Assembly (NCBI RefSeq): GCF_039652555.1
Contig: NZ_JBDJAF010000002.1
Span: forward strand, 1 to 64,000
DNA length: 64,000 nt
From: Parafrigoribacterium mesophilum
GTDB lineage: Bacteria; Actinomycetota; Actinomycetes; Actinomycetales; Microbacteriaceae
Direction: 5' to 3'
Part shown: positions 1 through 7,566 of the stretch, piece by piece
Layout: the number at the start of each line of letters is the position of its first letter
Position numbering within the stretch: the first letter of the stretch is position 1
The notes under the pieces: generated by a model
The model's database searches: none
What the model was told of the DNA's origin: nothing
What the model saw: the letters and a program-made list of their open reading frames with translations, nothing else
Made by a program: the position numbers and the translations under genes

Positions 1-675
1 CATCCCATTGCCCAGTTTGCGCAGTTTCAGACTGCGCTGCTGGAACAGTTCCGCCTCCCGGGCAGGGATACCCTCCTCATCGATCAGATCCCGACAGATG
101 CGGGCTTCCTTGAACAGTTGATCCGCCGATAAGTGCGCCTGCTGGACGATCAACTGTTCGGCGGTAGCCCGCAGCACTTCGGCACTGACCTGATCGGTGG
201 GGATGCCCAGGCCGCGGCGCACCGCATCGGCCTGCTCGGCCGAGAGCACCCCGGTCGTCAGGGCGGTGCTGATCGGGGCCTCCCAGGGCAGGACCACCGG
301 TTCCCCGCCGATATTCTCGATACCCTCATCTAGTAACGATTGGGCTGCTTCGGCCTCGCTGCTGATCTTCCCCAACGTGACCAGCTGGCTGGCCTCACGT
401 CCGGTCGCGCCAGTGATCGACTGCAGCATCGCCTCCGGGCTGCGGAACCCTTCCCGGGCGGCCAGACCGGCATGACCCAACTCCCGGCGAGACCGACGCG
501 CCAACTCCCCGGCAGCGGCAGTCTTAATCGCATCCAGCTGCCGTTGATGCGCCGACGCGGTCTTCTGCAACTCGACCAACTGGCCGTCGGTGAGGGTCTG
601 GTAGTCGGTACCGCAGGCGCCGAAACCGGCTACCGTGCGGGCGGTAGTCATGAACGGGCCTGCGATGTTTTTCAT
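1..675 (-). CDS. DUF222/13E12-family HNH endonuclease-like protein (5' part, cut by window edge)
   Basis: Read on the minus strand from ATG at 675, the frame stays open for 225 codons to base 1, so the C-terminus, where the HNH nuclease motif of this family normally lies, is outside the window. The visible part matches the DUF222 domain of the actinobacterial 13E12 repeat family: an alpha-helical, Ala/Glu/Arg-rich sequence with GELARRSRRELGHAGLAAR and EGFRSPEAMLQSITG followed by TGREASQLVTLG. These proteins are multicopy in Microbacteriaceae and mycobacteria; their role is unsettled. No good ribosome binding site precedes ATG 675, and an internal ATG at 651 is an alternative start. A LexA-like box lies about 21 bases upstream. 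Confidence 0.85.
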   Translation of the reverse strand, partial: MKNIAGPFMTTARTVAGFGACGTDYQTLTDGQLVELQKTASAHQRQLDAIKTAAAGELARRSRRELGHAGLAAREGFRSPEAMLQSITGATGREASQLVTLGKISSEAEAAQSLLDEGIENIGGEPVVLPWEAPISTALTTGVLSAEQADAVRRGLGIPTDQVSAEVLRATAEQLIVQQAHLSADQLFKEARICRDLIDEEGIPAREAELFQQRSLKLRKLGNGM

Positions 676-696
676 AACACTAATCTTCGCACCATA

Positions 697-708
697 GAAC
701 ACTTGTTT
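697..708. promoter_or_regulatory. Putative LexA (SOS) box upstream of the DUF222 gene
   Basis: GAAC-N4-GTTT at 697-708 matches 7 of 8 core positions of the actinobacterial SOS box (GAAC-N4-GTTC). It sits just upstream of the minus-strand DUF222 start. Mycobacterial 13E12-family genes are known LexA targets, which makes the placement meaningful. One core mismatch and the weaker outer bases keep confidence moderate. Confidence 0.45.
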
Positions 709-825
709 CCATGGTTTGTGAAGATCAGTGGACAACTCGTTCTCCACCAGGCTGTGGAGGAGTGGGCAACCGGGACGTGTGATTTCGACGGGGCTTGCCG
801 TGTACCCCGGCGCGGTACCCCCAAC

Positions 826-854
826 TTGCGGGACTATCGCCCACGCCCTATCGG
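826..854 (+). promoter_or_regulatory. Candidate promoter of the type IV pilus operon
   Basis: TTGCGG (826-831), a 17-base spacer and TATCGG (849-854) lie about 105 bases upstream of the first pilus gene. The rest of the 283-base gap between the divergent DUF222 and pilus genes shows no other gene. The hexamers are imperfect, so this is a candidate only. Confidence 0.3.
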
Positions 855-958
855 CGGAAGTATGAAGAGACTCGGTGAGGTATTCATCGTGAACCCGAAC
901 AGCCGACGCGTGCCTCCCTAGGGTGCGCCCGGCGAATGTAGTGACAAAGGAGGGTTCT

Positions 959-2617
959 GTGGCGTCGTTAACCGACATCCTGATCCTGCGTGGAGTTTTG
1001 CCGATCGAGGCTCTCGATACGGCCGATAAAGAAGGCGACGAGGCATCCGTGCGCCGTCTCGTCGATGAGGGGGTGGTCACGGAACTGCAGTTCGCGGCAG
1101 CCCGCGCGGCGCAGTCCGAGGTGCCGTTCGTCGAACTGGTCGACTATCCGATCGATCCGCTGGCCATCGCGCGCGTGCCCGCGGCGATCTGCCGCCGCTA
1201 TGGCATCCTGCCGGTGGCCATCGCCGACGGCCGCCTGGTGCTGGCCATGGTCGACCCGCGTAACGTGTTCGCTCTGGACGACGTGTCCGCCGCGGCGCGG
1301 ATGGAGCTTACGCCGGTCGTGGCGGAACGCTCCGACCTGCTCGCCGCGATCGACCGGTACCACCGCGCCGACGGCGAGCTCAACGACCTCACCACGGTGC
1401 TGGAGGAGGAGAGCGTCCAGAGCGCCGAGGAGGACACCTCCGAGGCCGCCGACGACGCGGCGCCGATCGTGCGCTTCGTGAACCTGCTGGTCAGCCAGGC
1501 CATCCAGGACCGCGCCTCCGACATACACATCGAGCCGGCCGAACACGACGTGCGCGTCCGGTACCGCATCGACGGTGTGCTGCATGAGATGCAGCGCGCG
1601 CCGAAGAACATCCAAAACGGCGTCATCTCCCGGCTCAAGATCATGAGCGACATCGACATCGCCGAGCGGCGCAAGCCGCAGGACGGCCGGATGTCGGTCA
1701 AGCACGCCGGGCGCAAGATCGACCTGCGCGTGGCCACGCTGCCCACGGTGTGGGGCGAGAAAGTGGTCATGCGCATCCTGGACAACGCCGCGTCCAACAT
1801 GGAACTCAGCGACCTGCACATGCTCGACCGCAACCTCGCGGCGTTCCGCGGGTCGTTCACCAAGCCGTACGGGATGATCCTGGTCACCGGGCCGACCGGC
1901 TCCGGCAAGTCCACCACCCTGTACACCACGCTGCACACGGTAGCCAAGCCCGAGATCAACGTGATCACGGTCGAGGACCCGGTGGAGTACCGGATGCCGG
2001 ACATCAACCAGGTGCAGGTGAACGTGAAGGCAGGGCTCACCTTCGCCAGCGCGCTGCGATCCATTCTGCGAAGCGACCCGGATGTGGTGCTGCTGGGCGA
2101 GATCCGCGACCACGAAACTGCCCAGATCGCCATCGAGGCCTCGCTCACCGGCCACCTCGTGCTCTCCACGCTGCACACCAACGACGCGCCGAGCGCGATC
2201 ACCCGGCTCACCGAGATGGAGATCGAGCCGTTTCTGGTTGGCTCTGCCCTGGACTGCGTGGTGGCGCAGCGGCTGGCGCGGCGGCTGTGCGACCGGTGCC
2301 GCGAGGCGTACCAGCCCGACCCGGAGCACCTGGCGGCACTACATTTTGCCGTTGACCCCCACCTGCCGCTGCCGACGCTGTACCGGCCGGTGGGCTGCTC
2401 CACCTGCTCCAAGACCGGCTTCCACGGCCGCATCGCGGTGCACGAGGTGATGCGCGTCACCGAGGAGATCGAGCGCCTCACCGTGGCCCGCGCCTCCAGC
2501 GCCGAGATCGGCCGCACCGCCAGGGAGCAGGGGATGCTGACCCTGCGCGAGGACGGCTGGTCGAAGGTGCAGCTCGGGCTCACTTCGATCGACGAGATCT
2601 TGCGGGTCGTCGCATGA
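959..2617 (+). CDS. pilB: Type IV pilus assembly ATPase (PilB/GspE family)
   Basis: Hexameric cytoplasmic ATPase powering pilus extension, 552 residues. An N-terminal GspE/MshEN-like domain (about residues 10-150) precedes the secretion ATPase core. Walker A GPTGSGKST is near residue 310, followed by the Asp box (TVEDPVEY), Walker B (DPDVVLLGEIRD) and His box (TGHLVLSTLHT). A tetracysteine zinc site (CDRC near 443, CSTC near 480) is typical of PilB/GspE and absent from PilT. GTG 959 is chosen because AAGGAGG lies 5-6 bases upstream; an in-frame GTG at 923 lacks one. It is the first gene of the pilus run. Confidence 0.93.
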   Translation: MASLTDILILRGVLPIEALDTADKEGDEASVRRLVDEGVVTELQFAAARAAQSEVPFVELVDYPIDPLAIARVPAAICRRYGILPVAIADGRLVLAMVDPRNVFALDDVSAAARMELTPVVAERSDLLAAIDRYHRADGELNDLTTVLEEESVQSAEEDTSEAADDAAPIVRFVNLLVSQAIQDRASDIHIEPAEHDVRVRYRIDGVLHEMQRAPKNIQNGVISRLKIMSDIDIAERRKPQDGRMSVKHAGRKIDLRVATLPTVWGEKVVMRILDNAASNMELSDLHMLDRNLAAFRGSFTKPYGMILVTGPTGSGKSTTLYTTLHTVAKPEINVITVEDPVEYRMPDINQVQVNVKAGLTFASALRSILRSDPDVVLLGEIRDHETAQIAIEASLTGHLVLSTLHTNDAPSAITRLTEMEIEPFLVGSALDCVVAQRLARRLCDRCREAYQPDPEHLAALHFAVDPHLPLPTLYRPVGCSTCSKTGFHGRIAVHEVMRVTEEIERLTVARASSAEIGRTAREQGMLTLREDGWSKVQLGLTSIDEILRVVA

Positions 2618-2675
2618 TGGCCTGAGCGCGGGGGCGCACCTTCACCACTTTCCATGCACAACGAGGGGATATCGC

Positions 2676-4550
2676 ATGACTGATCCAAACCACGCCACTC
2701 CGCCGGCCACCTACGGCCTGCGCCGCTCGCGCATCCGAGCGATGGCGGATGATGCGGGGGCCGTCGCACCCGAACAGTCTGCGCCCCCGCGCGCCGCCTC
2801 GCCGCACGCGGCGGCGTTCGCACCGTACACGATCGCCCCGGAGTATGGCGGACCCTCGCCGGTGCCGCCGGTGGCTGCTCCCTATCCGGTGCCGGTGGTG
2901 CCACGGGTCGAGCCGCCGGTCGCTGCACCCTATCCCGCGTCGGTCGCACCGCCGGTCGTCCCGCCAGCAACGCCGCCGGTCGTGCCGGTGCCGACGGTCG
3001 CCGCGCCGCAGTACAGCGCGCCTGCGTTCCCGGCCCCGATGTCCTCCCACGCCGCACCGCCACCCGCGGAGCCCCCGGCCCGCAGCAGCGTCCCGATGCC
3101 CGAGGCCGGGCAGAGCTGGGAGGCGCTGCTGGCGAGCATGCAGGGTGCCGAATCCGACCGGGATGCACTGCCGCCTGTGGCACCGCCGGCCGCAACGCCA
3201 GCACCCGCGCCCACCAGATCCCACTCGACCCCGGTGTTCGACGTGTCGCCGTCCGCGCTCGCGTCGGCCCCGCCGCCTACGGTCGAGCCCGACCTGGAGT
3301 GGCTGCACGAGCCGGTGCCCACCGAGACCGGCTCATGGTCTCTGGACGATGTCGCCTTCGACGCCGAGGAGTCCGCTCCGCAGGCCGACCTCGGCTCTGC
3401 CGACCGCGACCTGGTTGCTGCGCTGCAGGAGGTGCTGTTCGCGCGCGCCTCCGACCTGCACGTCACTGTCAACGCCGCGCCGACCATCCGGGTCGACGGG
3501 GGGCTGCGTCCGATCGCCGGCACCCAGGTCTGGGGCCGCAGCAAGGTCACGTCCGCGCTGCAGAGCATCCTCACCGACACGCAGAAGGAGACCTTCGAGA
3601 CCGAGCTCGAACTCGACTTCGCCTACACAATCTCCAGCAACGCCCGATTCCGGGTGAACATGTACCAGCAGCGCGGCTCGATCGGCGCCGCGTTCCGACT
3701 CATCCCCACCGAAATCAAAACGTTGAAGGAGCTCGGCATCCCCGAGACGGTGTCTCGGTTCGCTACTCTGGCTCGCGGCTTGGTGCTGGTGACCGGCCCG
3801 ACCGGTTCCGGCAAGTCGACCACGCTGGCCGCCCTGGTGGACCTGGTGAACCGCACCCGTGCCGACCACATCGTCACGGTGGAGGACCCGATCGAGTTCC
3901 TGCACCAGAACCACAAGTCGCTGGTGAACCAGCGCGAGGTGGGCCCGGACACGCACAGTTTCGCGGCCGCGCTCAAGCACGTGCTGCGGCAAGACCCGGA
4001 TGTCATCCTGATCGGCGAGTTGCGGGACCTGGAGACCATCTCGGTCGCCCTGACCGCCGCCGAGACTGGCCACCTCGTCTTCGCCACCTTGCACACGCAG
4101 GATGCCGCCCAGACGATCGACCGCGTCATCGACGTGTTTCCGCCGCACCAGCAGGGCCAGATCCGCACCCAGCTGGCGGCGACGCTGCAGGGCGTTGTCT
4201 GTCAGACGCTGGTGAAGATGGCGAGTGGCAAGGGCCGCGTGGTGGCCACCGAGGTGCTGGTGACCACCCCCGCGATCGGCAACTTGATCCGCGAGGGCAA
4301 GACCTACCAGATCACCTCGGCGCTGCAGGCCGGCCGTGAGTTGGGCATGTACACAATGGACCAGCACCTGGCCGAACTCGTGGACGCTGGCAAGATCACC
4401 CACGCCGCCGCAACCGCCAAGGCGCACGACCTCGACAGCCTCAAGCGCCTGATCCACCGTGCCGACCCCGGACTCACGGACGTGTCCCGGCAGATGTCTG
4501 TTAGCAGTATCGACTTCGACGGCGACGCGCAGGACCTGGGAGCGTACTGA
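2676..4550 (+). CDS. pilT: Type IV pilus retraction ATPase (PilT family) with long Pro/Ala-rich N-terminus
   Basis: A 624-residue protein, far longer than usual PilT (about 350). Residues 1 to about 240 are low-complexity Pro/Ala/Val-rich (PPVV, VPPA repeats). The PilT core starts near residue 244 (ASDLHVTVN), with Walker A GPTGSGKST near 373, Asp box TVEDPIEF, Walker B DPDVILIGELRD and His box TGHLVFATLHT. It lacks the PilB tetracysteine. Such ATPases depolymerise pili and drive twitching or uptake. Start ATG 2676 has GAGGGG upstream. The stop overlaps the pilC start by one base, indicating translational coupling. The Pro-rich part may be a flexible arm or docking region; that is inference. 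Confidence 0.92.
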   Translation: MTDPNHATPPATYGLRRSRIRAMADDAGAVAPEQSAPPRAASPHAAAFAPYTIAPEYGGPSPVPPVAAPYPVPVVPRVEPPVAAPYPASVAPPVVPPATPPVVPVPTVAAPQYSAPAFPAPMSSHAAPPPAEPPARSSVPMPEAGQSWEALLASMQGAESDRDALPPVAPPAATPAPAPTRSHSTPVFDVSPSALASAPPPTVEPDLEWLHEPVPTETGSWSLDDVAFDAEESAPQADLGSADRDLVAALQEVLFARASDLHVTVNAAPTIRVDGGLRPIAGTQVWGRSKVTSALQSILTDTQKETFETELELDFAYTISSNARFRVNMYQQRGSIGAAFRLIPTEIKTLKELGIPETVSRFATLARGLVLVTGPTGSGKSTTLAALVDLVNRTRADHIVTVEDPIEFLHQNHKSLVNQREVGPDTHSFAAALKHVLRQDPDVILIGELRDLETISVALTAAETGHLVFATLHTQDAAQTIDRVIDVFPPHQQGQIRTQLAATLQGVVCQTLVKMASGKGRVVATEVLVTTPAIGNLIREGKTYQITSALQAGRELGMYTMDQHLAELVDAGKITHAAATAKAHDLDSLKRLIHRADPGLTDVSRQMSVSSIDFDGDAQDLGAY

Positions 4551-5779
4551 TGCCCCCCACCGTGCAGACCTTCGCCTACAAGGGGCGAGACACCGCCGGC
4601 AAGCTCGTTAAGGGGCGCGTGGATGCGGCAACGGAGGGCGCGGTCGCTTCTCGACTGCGCACCATGGGGGTGGCGCCGATCTCCATTGCGGAAGCCAAGG
4701 GCACCGGTCTGAATACCGAAATCAATCTCGCCATCCTTAAAAAAAGTGTGAAGCTTAAGGACCTTGCGATCATGAGCCGACAAATGTCGACGATGATCAG
4801 CTCGGGGCTATCTTTGTTGCGCACTTTGACTATTCTCACCGACCAGTCAGAGAACAAGACACTTGCCGAGGTGCTTGCCTCACTCACGAAGGACGTCGAG
4901 GCAGGCTTGTCTCTCTCTGACGGTATGACGAAACATGCAACGGTATTTCCGCCTATTATGATCAACCTCGTAAGGGCAGGAGAGACTGGAGGCTTCCTCG
5001 ATGGTGCCCTCGACACCGTGGCGAAGAACTTTGAGTCCGAAGTGAAGCTCCGCGGGACGATCAAGTCGGCGATGGCGTATCCCGTCATCGTACTGATCAT
5101 GGCGGTAGTCGCAGTGGTCGCCATGCTGTTGTTCATCGTGCCGATCTTCAAGAAAATGTTTGAAGGTTTCGGCGCCGCGCTTCCACTTCCAACGCAACTG
5201 CTAGTCTGGCTCTCCAGCATCATGACCTGGCTTGCGCCCCTGCTACTCGTGATAGTTGTCGTCTTTGCATTCTGGTGGAGGAAGAATAAGAACACCGGTC
5301 GCGTTCGCAAAGTGGTTGATCCAATCAAGCTGAAGCTGCCCGTGTTCGGCATGTTGTTCAAGAAGATCGCGATCGCTCGGTTCAGTCGGAACTTCTCGAG
5401 CATGCTAAGTGCAGGTGTACCAATCCTTCATGTTTTGCAGATCGTTGGCGAGACATCCGGCAACTGGGTGATGGAGCAGGCGCTACAGAAGGTGGCGGAT
5501 TCGGTGCGCAAAGGTAAGTCAATCGCAGAGCCGCTCTCCGAGGAGCCGGTCTTCCCCTCGATGGTGACTCAGATGATCGCCGTAGGGGAGGATGCTGGGG
5601 CGCTCGAAACCATGCTGTCAAAAATAGCGGACTTCTATGACGACGAGGTGCAGTCCACTACCGAGCAACTCACTGCGATGATCGAGCCGCTTATGATTGC
5701 TTTCCTCGGTATCGTCATCGGCGGCATGATTGTCGCGCTCTACCTACCAATTTTCAACATCTTCACGCTCATCAAGTAG
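4550..5779 (+). CDS. pilC: Type IV pilus inner-membrane platform protein PilC
   Basis: 409-residue polytopic membrane protein with two T2SSF/PilC domains (about 70-190 and 275-395). Membrane segments lie near residues 170-195, 215-240 and 375-400, the last in the C-terminal LMIAFLGIVIGGMIVALYLP stretch. PilC couples the PilB and PilT motors to pilin polymerisation. Its ATG overlaps the pilT stop. From about base 4690 the codon use becomes visibly less GC-rich than in pilB and pilT (AT-ending codons, an A7 run near 4740), and this continues into the pilin genes. Confidence 0.93.
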   Translation: MPPTVQTFAYKGRDTAGKLVKGRVDAATEGAVASRLRTMGVAPISIAEAKGTGLNTEINLAILKKSVKLKDLAIMSRQMSTMISSGLSLLRTLTILTDQSENKTLAEVLASLTKDVEAGLSLSDGMTKHATVFPPIMINLVRAGETGGFLDGALDTVAKNFESEVKLRGTIKSAMAYPVIVLIMAVVAVVAMLLFIVPIFKKMFEGFGAALPLPTQLLVWLSSIMTWLAPLLLVIVVVFAFWWRKNKNTGRVRKVVDPIKLKLPVFGMLFKKIAIARFSRNFSSMLSAGVPILHVLQIVGETSGNWVMEQALQKVADSVRKGKSIAEPLSEEPVFPSMVTQMIAVGEDAGALETMLSKIADFYDDEVQSTTEQLTAMIEPLMIAFLGIVIGGMIVALYLPIFNIFTLIK

Positions 5780-5928
5780 CGATTGTCCCCCCTTTTGGGG
5801 CCACGAAAATCCCTCATGTGCCCCCTTTGTGGGATTACAGCGGAAACGCTTTACCGGGAGCATTACTTCAGGGGGTCAGAGATTTTCTGGGGGCCCTGTC
5901 CACAAAACCCGAAGACAGGAAGAATCAC
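5780..5928 (+). promoter_or_regulatory. Leader/intergenic region of the major pilin gene with two small hairpins
   Basis: The 149 bases between pilC and pilA contain a CCCC-TTTT-GGGG hairpin (5789-5800) and an AATCCC...GGGATT pair (5808-5813 / 5831-5836). They may terminate or attenuate pilC transcription, or stabilise the abundant pilin mRNA. No known riboswitch consensus was recognised and no clear promoter hexamers stand out. Confidence 0.35.
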
Positions 5929-6408
5929 ATGTTTCTACGTATAAACAAGGCGCTGAACGATAGGCGCGCCGGCCTCGAGCACGAAAAGGGCTTCACCCTC
6001 ATCGAACTGCTTGTTGTCGTCATCATTATCGGCATCCTGGCCGCGATTGCCATTCCCGTATTTATCGGTGTGCAAAATAGCGCGAAGGACAGCGGAGTCA
6101 AGTCCGACGTCGCGAACGCGAAAATCGCGGTTGTCGCTTATCAGACTGACAACAACGGCACCTTGCCCACCGGCCTTACTGGTCTGGATTCGTATGGATA
6201 CACGGTACCTAGCGATGCAGCGGGCACGGGCGACGCGGCGAACTACAAGACGTTGCCGGTACTTACCCCGGGGGCTACTGCTGGTGCCTTCTGCATCGCT
6301 GCGGTTAGCGCCAACGACGTGAATTTCGCAGCTGATGACTCGACCGGAGTAACCGGCGGTACGTGCAGTGCCGCTGGAGTGCTCGTCCCAACTACCCCGG
6401 CACCGTAA
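5929..6408 (+). CDS. pilA: Major type IV pilin (PilA-like prepilin)
   Basis: 159-residue prepilin. A 21-residue basic leader ends in KG, followed by mature FTLIELLVVVIIIGILAAIA, the classic type III signal. Cleavage is expected between G21 and F22, and Glu5 of the mature pilin is E26. The C-terminal part is Gly/Ala/Thr/Asp-rich and has two cysteines (AFCIA and GGTCS) that could form the pilin disulfide. ATG 5929 is preferred over the more upstream in-frame ATG at 5818 because AGGAAG precedes it and the leader then has normal length. A strong hairpin follows the gene, as often seen after highly expressed pilins. Confidence 0.93.
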   Translation: MFLRINKALNDRRAGLEHEKGFTLIELLVVVIIIGILAAIAIPVFIGVQNSAKDSGVKSDVANAKIAVVAYQTDNNGTLPTGLTGLDSYGYTVPSDAAGTGDAANYKTLPVLTPGATAGAFCIAAVSANDVNFAADDSTGVTGGTCSAAGVLVPTTPAP

Positions 6409-6421
6409 CTCAGCGCTATCG

Positions 6422-6456
6422 GAGGTGGGGCGTCGCTCATCGTGGCGCCCCACCTC
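6422..6456 (+). terminator. Hairpin downstream of pilA (partial terminator or 3' stabiliser)
   Basis: GAGGTGGGGCG (6422-6432) pairs perfectly with CGCCCCACCTC (6446-6456) across a 13-base loop, 14 bases after the pilA stop. There is no U-tract, so read-through to the minor pilins is likely. A leaky hairpin would explain major pilin excess over minor pilins. Confidence 0.6.
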
Positions 6457-6548
6457 TGTGGCAGTTGGCGTCTGCCGCGCACTGACGTCGCGGCATGCAT
6501 GCGACGAGAGCTACACCACCCGAAATATCCGAATAAGGGAGGTATGTT

Positions 6549-6968
6549 ATGTTGAGCATTCGGTCTCGGTCGCACCTTGCCTCCAAGACGGATCCTGGCT
6601 TCGGCATAATCGAGGTCGTCGTATCGATGTTCCTCCTCGGCCTGCTTGCCGCGGCGTTCTTGCCGCTACTCGTCCAGGGCCTTCAGAAATCCGCGACAAA
6701 CGCGACTCTCGTTACTGCCACACAACTTGCCAACGACCAGATCGAACTCGCCCGTTCGGCAACGAAATGCACCGAGCTGACCTCGTCTACAACTACGAGC
6801 GTCGACCCGAGGAACGTGTCTTTGCTTGTGGTCCGCACCGTTGGCACATCCTGTTCCCCCGTTGCCGAGAACCCGGTCAACGTTCCGGTCGACGTCACTG
6901 TAACTCGCACCGACACCGGCGATGTGCTCGCCACCGCGCATACCTTTGTCTTTATCGCGGAGCCGTGA
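6549..6968 (+). CDS. Minor prepilin, PilV-like
   Basis: 139-residue protein with a type IV prepilin N-terminus: PGFGIIEVVVSMFLLG gives cleavage after G18 and Glu at mature position 5, then a hydrophobic helix. The remainder is a short Thr/Val-rich globular part with two cysteines (TKCTE, TSCSP). GGGAGG six bases upstream of ATG 6549 supports the start. It lies between the major pilin and another prepilin, so it is probably a priming or tip-associated minor pilin. PilV/GspI-like is the closest description; assignment within minor pilins is tentative. Confidence 0.8.
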   Translation: MLSIRSRSHLASKTDPGFGIIEVVVSMFLLGLLAAAFLPLLVQGLQKSATNATLVTATQLANDQIELARSATKCTELTSSTTTSVDPRNVSLLVVRTVGTSCSPVAENPVNVPVDVTVTRTDTGDVLATAHTFVFIAEP

Positions 6969-6969
6969 C

Positions 6970-7566
6970 ATGAACGACGACATGGGCGAAGATTCCGAAA
7001 AGGGCTTCACGCTCATCGAACTTCTCGTTTATATGTTGCTTACAGGTCTGGTCCTAGCGATCGTAGGCGCGATGATGATCAACACGATGAGAACTTCGAA
7101 TACCGTGAGCAGCGTCACCGACGCTTCCAGCGCGGGCCAGCTGGTCGCACATTCAGTGGAGAAGGGCATCCGCAATTCGTCCGACTTCCTTCTCACTTCG
7201 CCCACCGGCAATGATCAATTACTACTGGCACGGACGGCGTTGGGCGGCGATCCGATTCAGTGGATGTGCGCTGCTTGGTATTACTCTCCGGTGGACGGCG
7301 GCAGTATTCGTTACAAGGTTTCCACTTCTGCAATCGTCGTCGCAACCGCGTCCGATACGGCAAGCTGGACACTCTTGGACCAAGGAATCGTGCCAAAGAT
7401 CACTGCTGGTACTCCGCCGGTGCCAGTTGGCATCTTCAAGAAGGCTGCCGACGAGCGGTTAGTTCTATCCTTTAGCGGCCTAGCGGGCGATCACCCGCCG
7501 GTAGATGTTACGAGTTCGGCGGTCAGTCGGGCTGGAGCGACAGGAGAACCGATATGTTACCCCTAG
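6970..7566 (+). CDS. Minor prepilin, PilW-like
   Basis: 198-residue prepilin: EKGFTLIELLVYMLLTGLVL is a canonical cleavage site and helix, with cleavage after the G near residue 12 and Glu5 present. The rest resembles PilW/GspJ-type minor pilins (helix, then SSAGQLVAHSVEKG and beta-rich sequence). ATG 6970 begins one base after the previous stop and has GGAG upstream; an in-frame ATG at 6982 is possible. The 3' end overlaps the next gene by 13 bases, indicating coupling. Confidence 0.82.
   Translation: MNDDMGEDSEKGFTLIELLVYMLLTGLVLAIVGAMMINTMRTSNTVSSVTDASSAGQLVAHSVEKGIRNSSDFLLTSPTGNDQLLLARTALGGDPIQWMCAAWYYSPVDGGSIRYKVSTSAIVVATASDTASWTLLDQGIVPKITAGTPPVPVGIFKKAADERLVLSFSGLAGDHPPVDVTSSAVSRAGATGEPICYP

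Noticed and set aside
340..921. Plus-strand open frame of 193 codons at the left end
   Set aside because: It is opposite the DUF222 gene, whose minus-strand protein matches a known family; the plus frame has no domain and no ribosome site.
968..3204. Long minus-strand open frames opposite pilB and pilT (453 and 668 codons)
   Set aside because: They are antisense shadows of high-GC genes: compositionally odd (Arg/His/Ser-rich), no recognisable domain, while the plus strand encodes complete ATPases with all motifs.
5780..5928. Possible c-di-GMP riboswitch before pilA
   Set aside because: The conserved GEMM core sequences are absent; only simple hairpins are seen.
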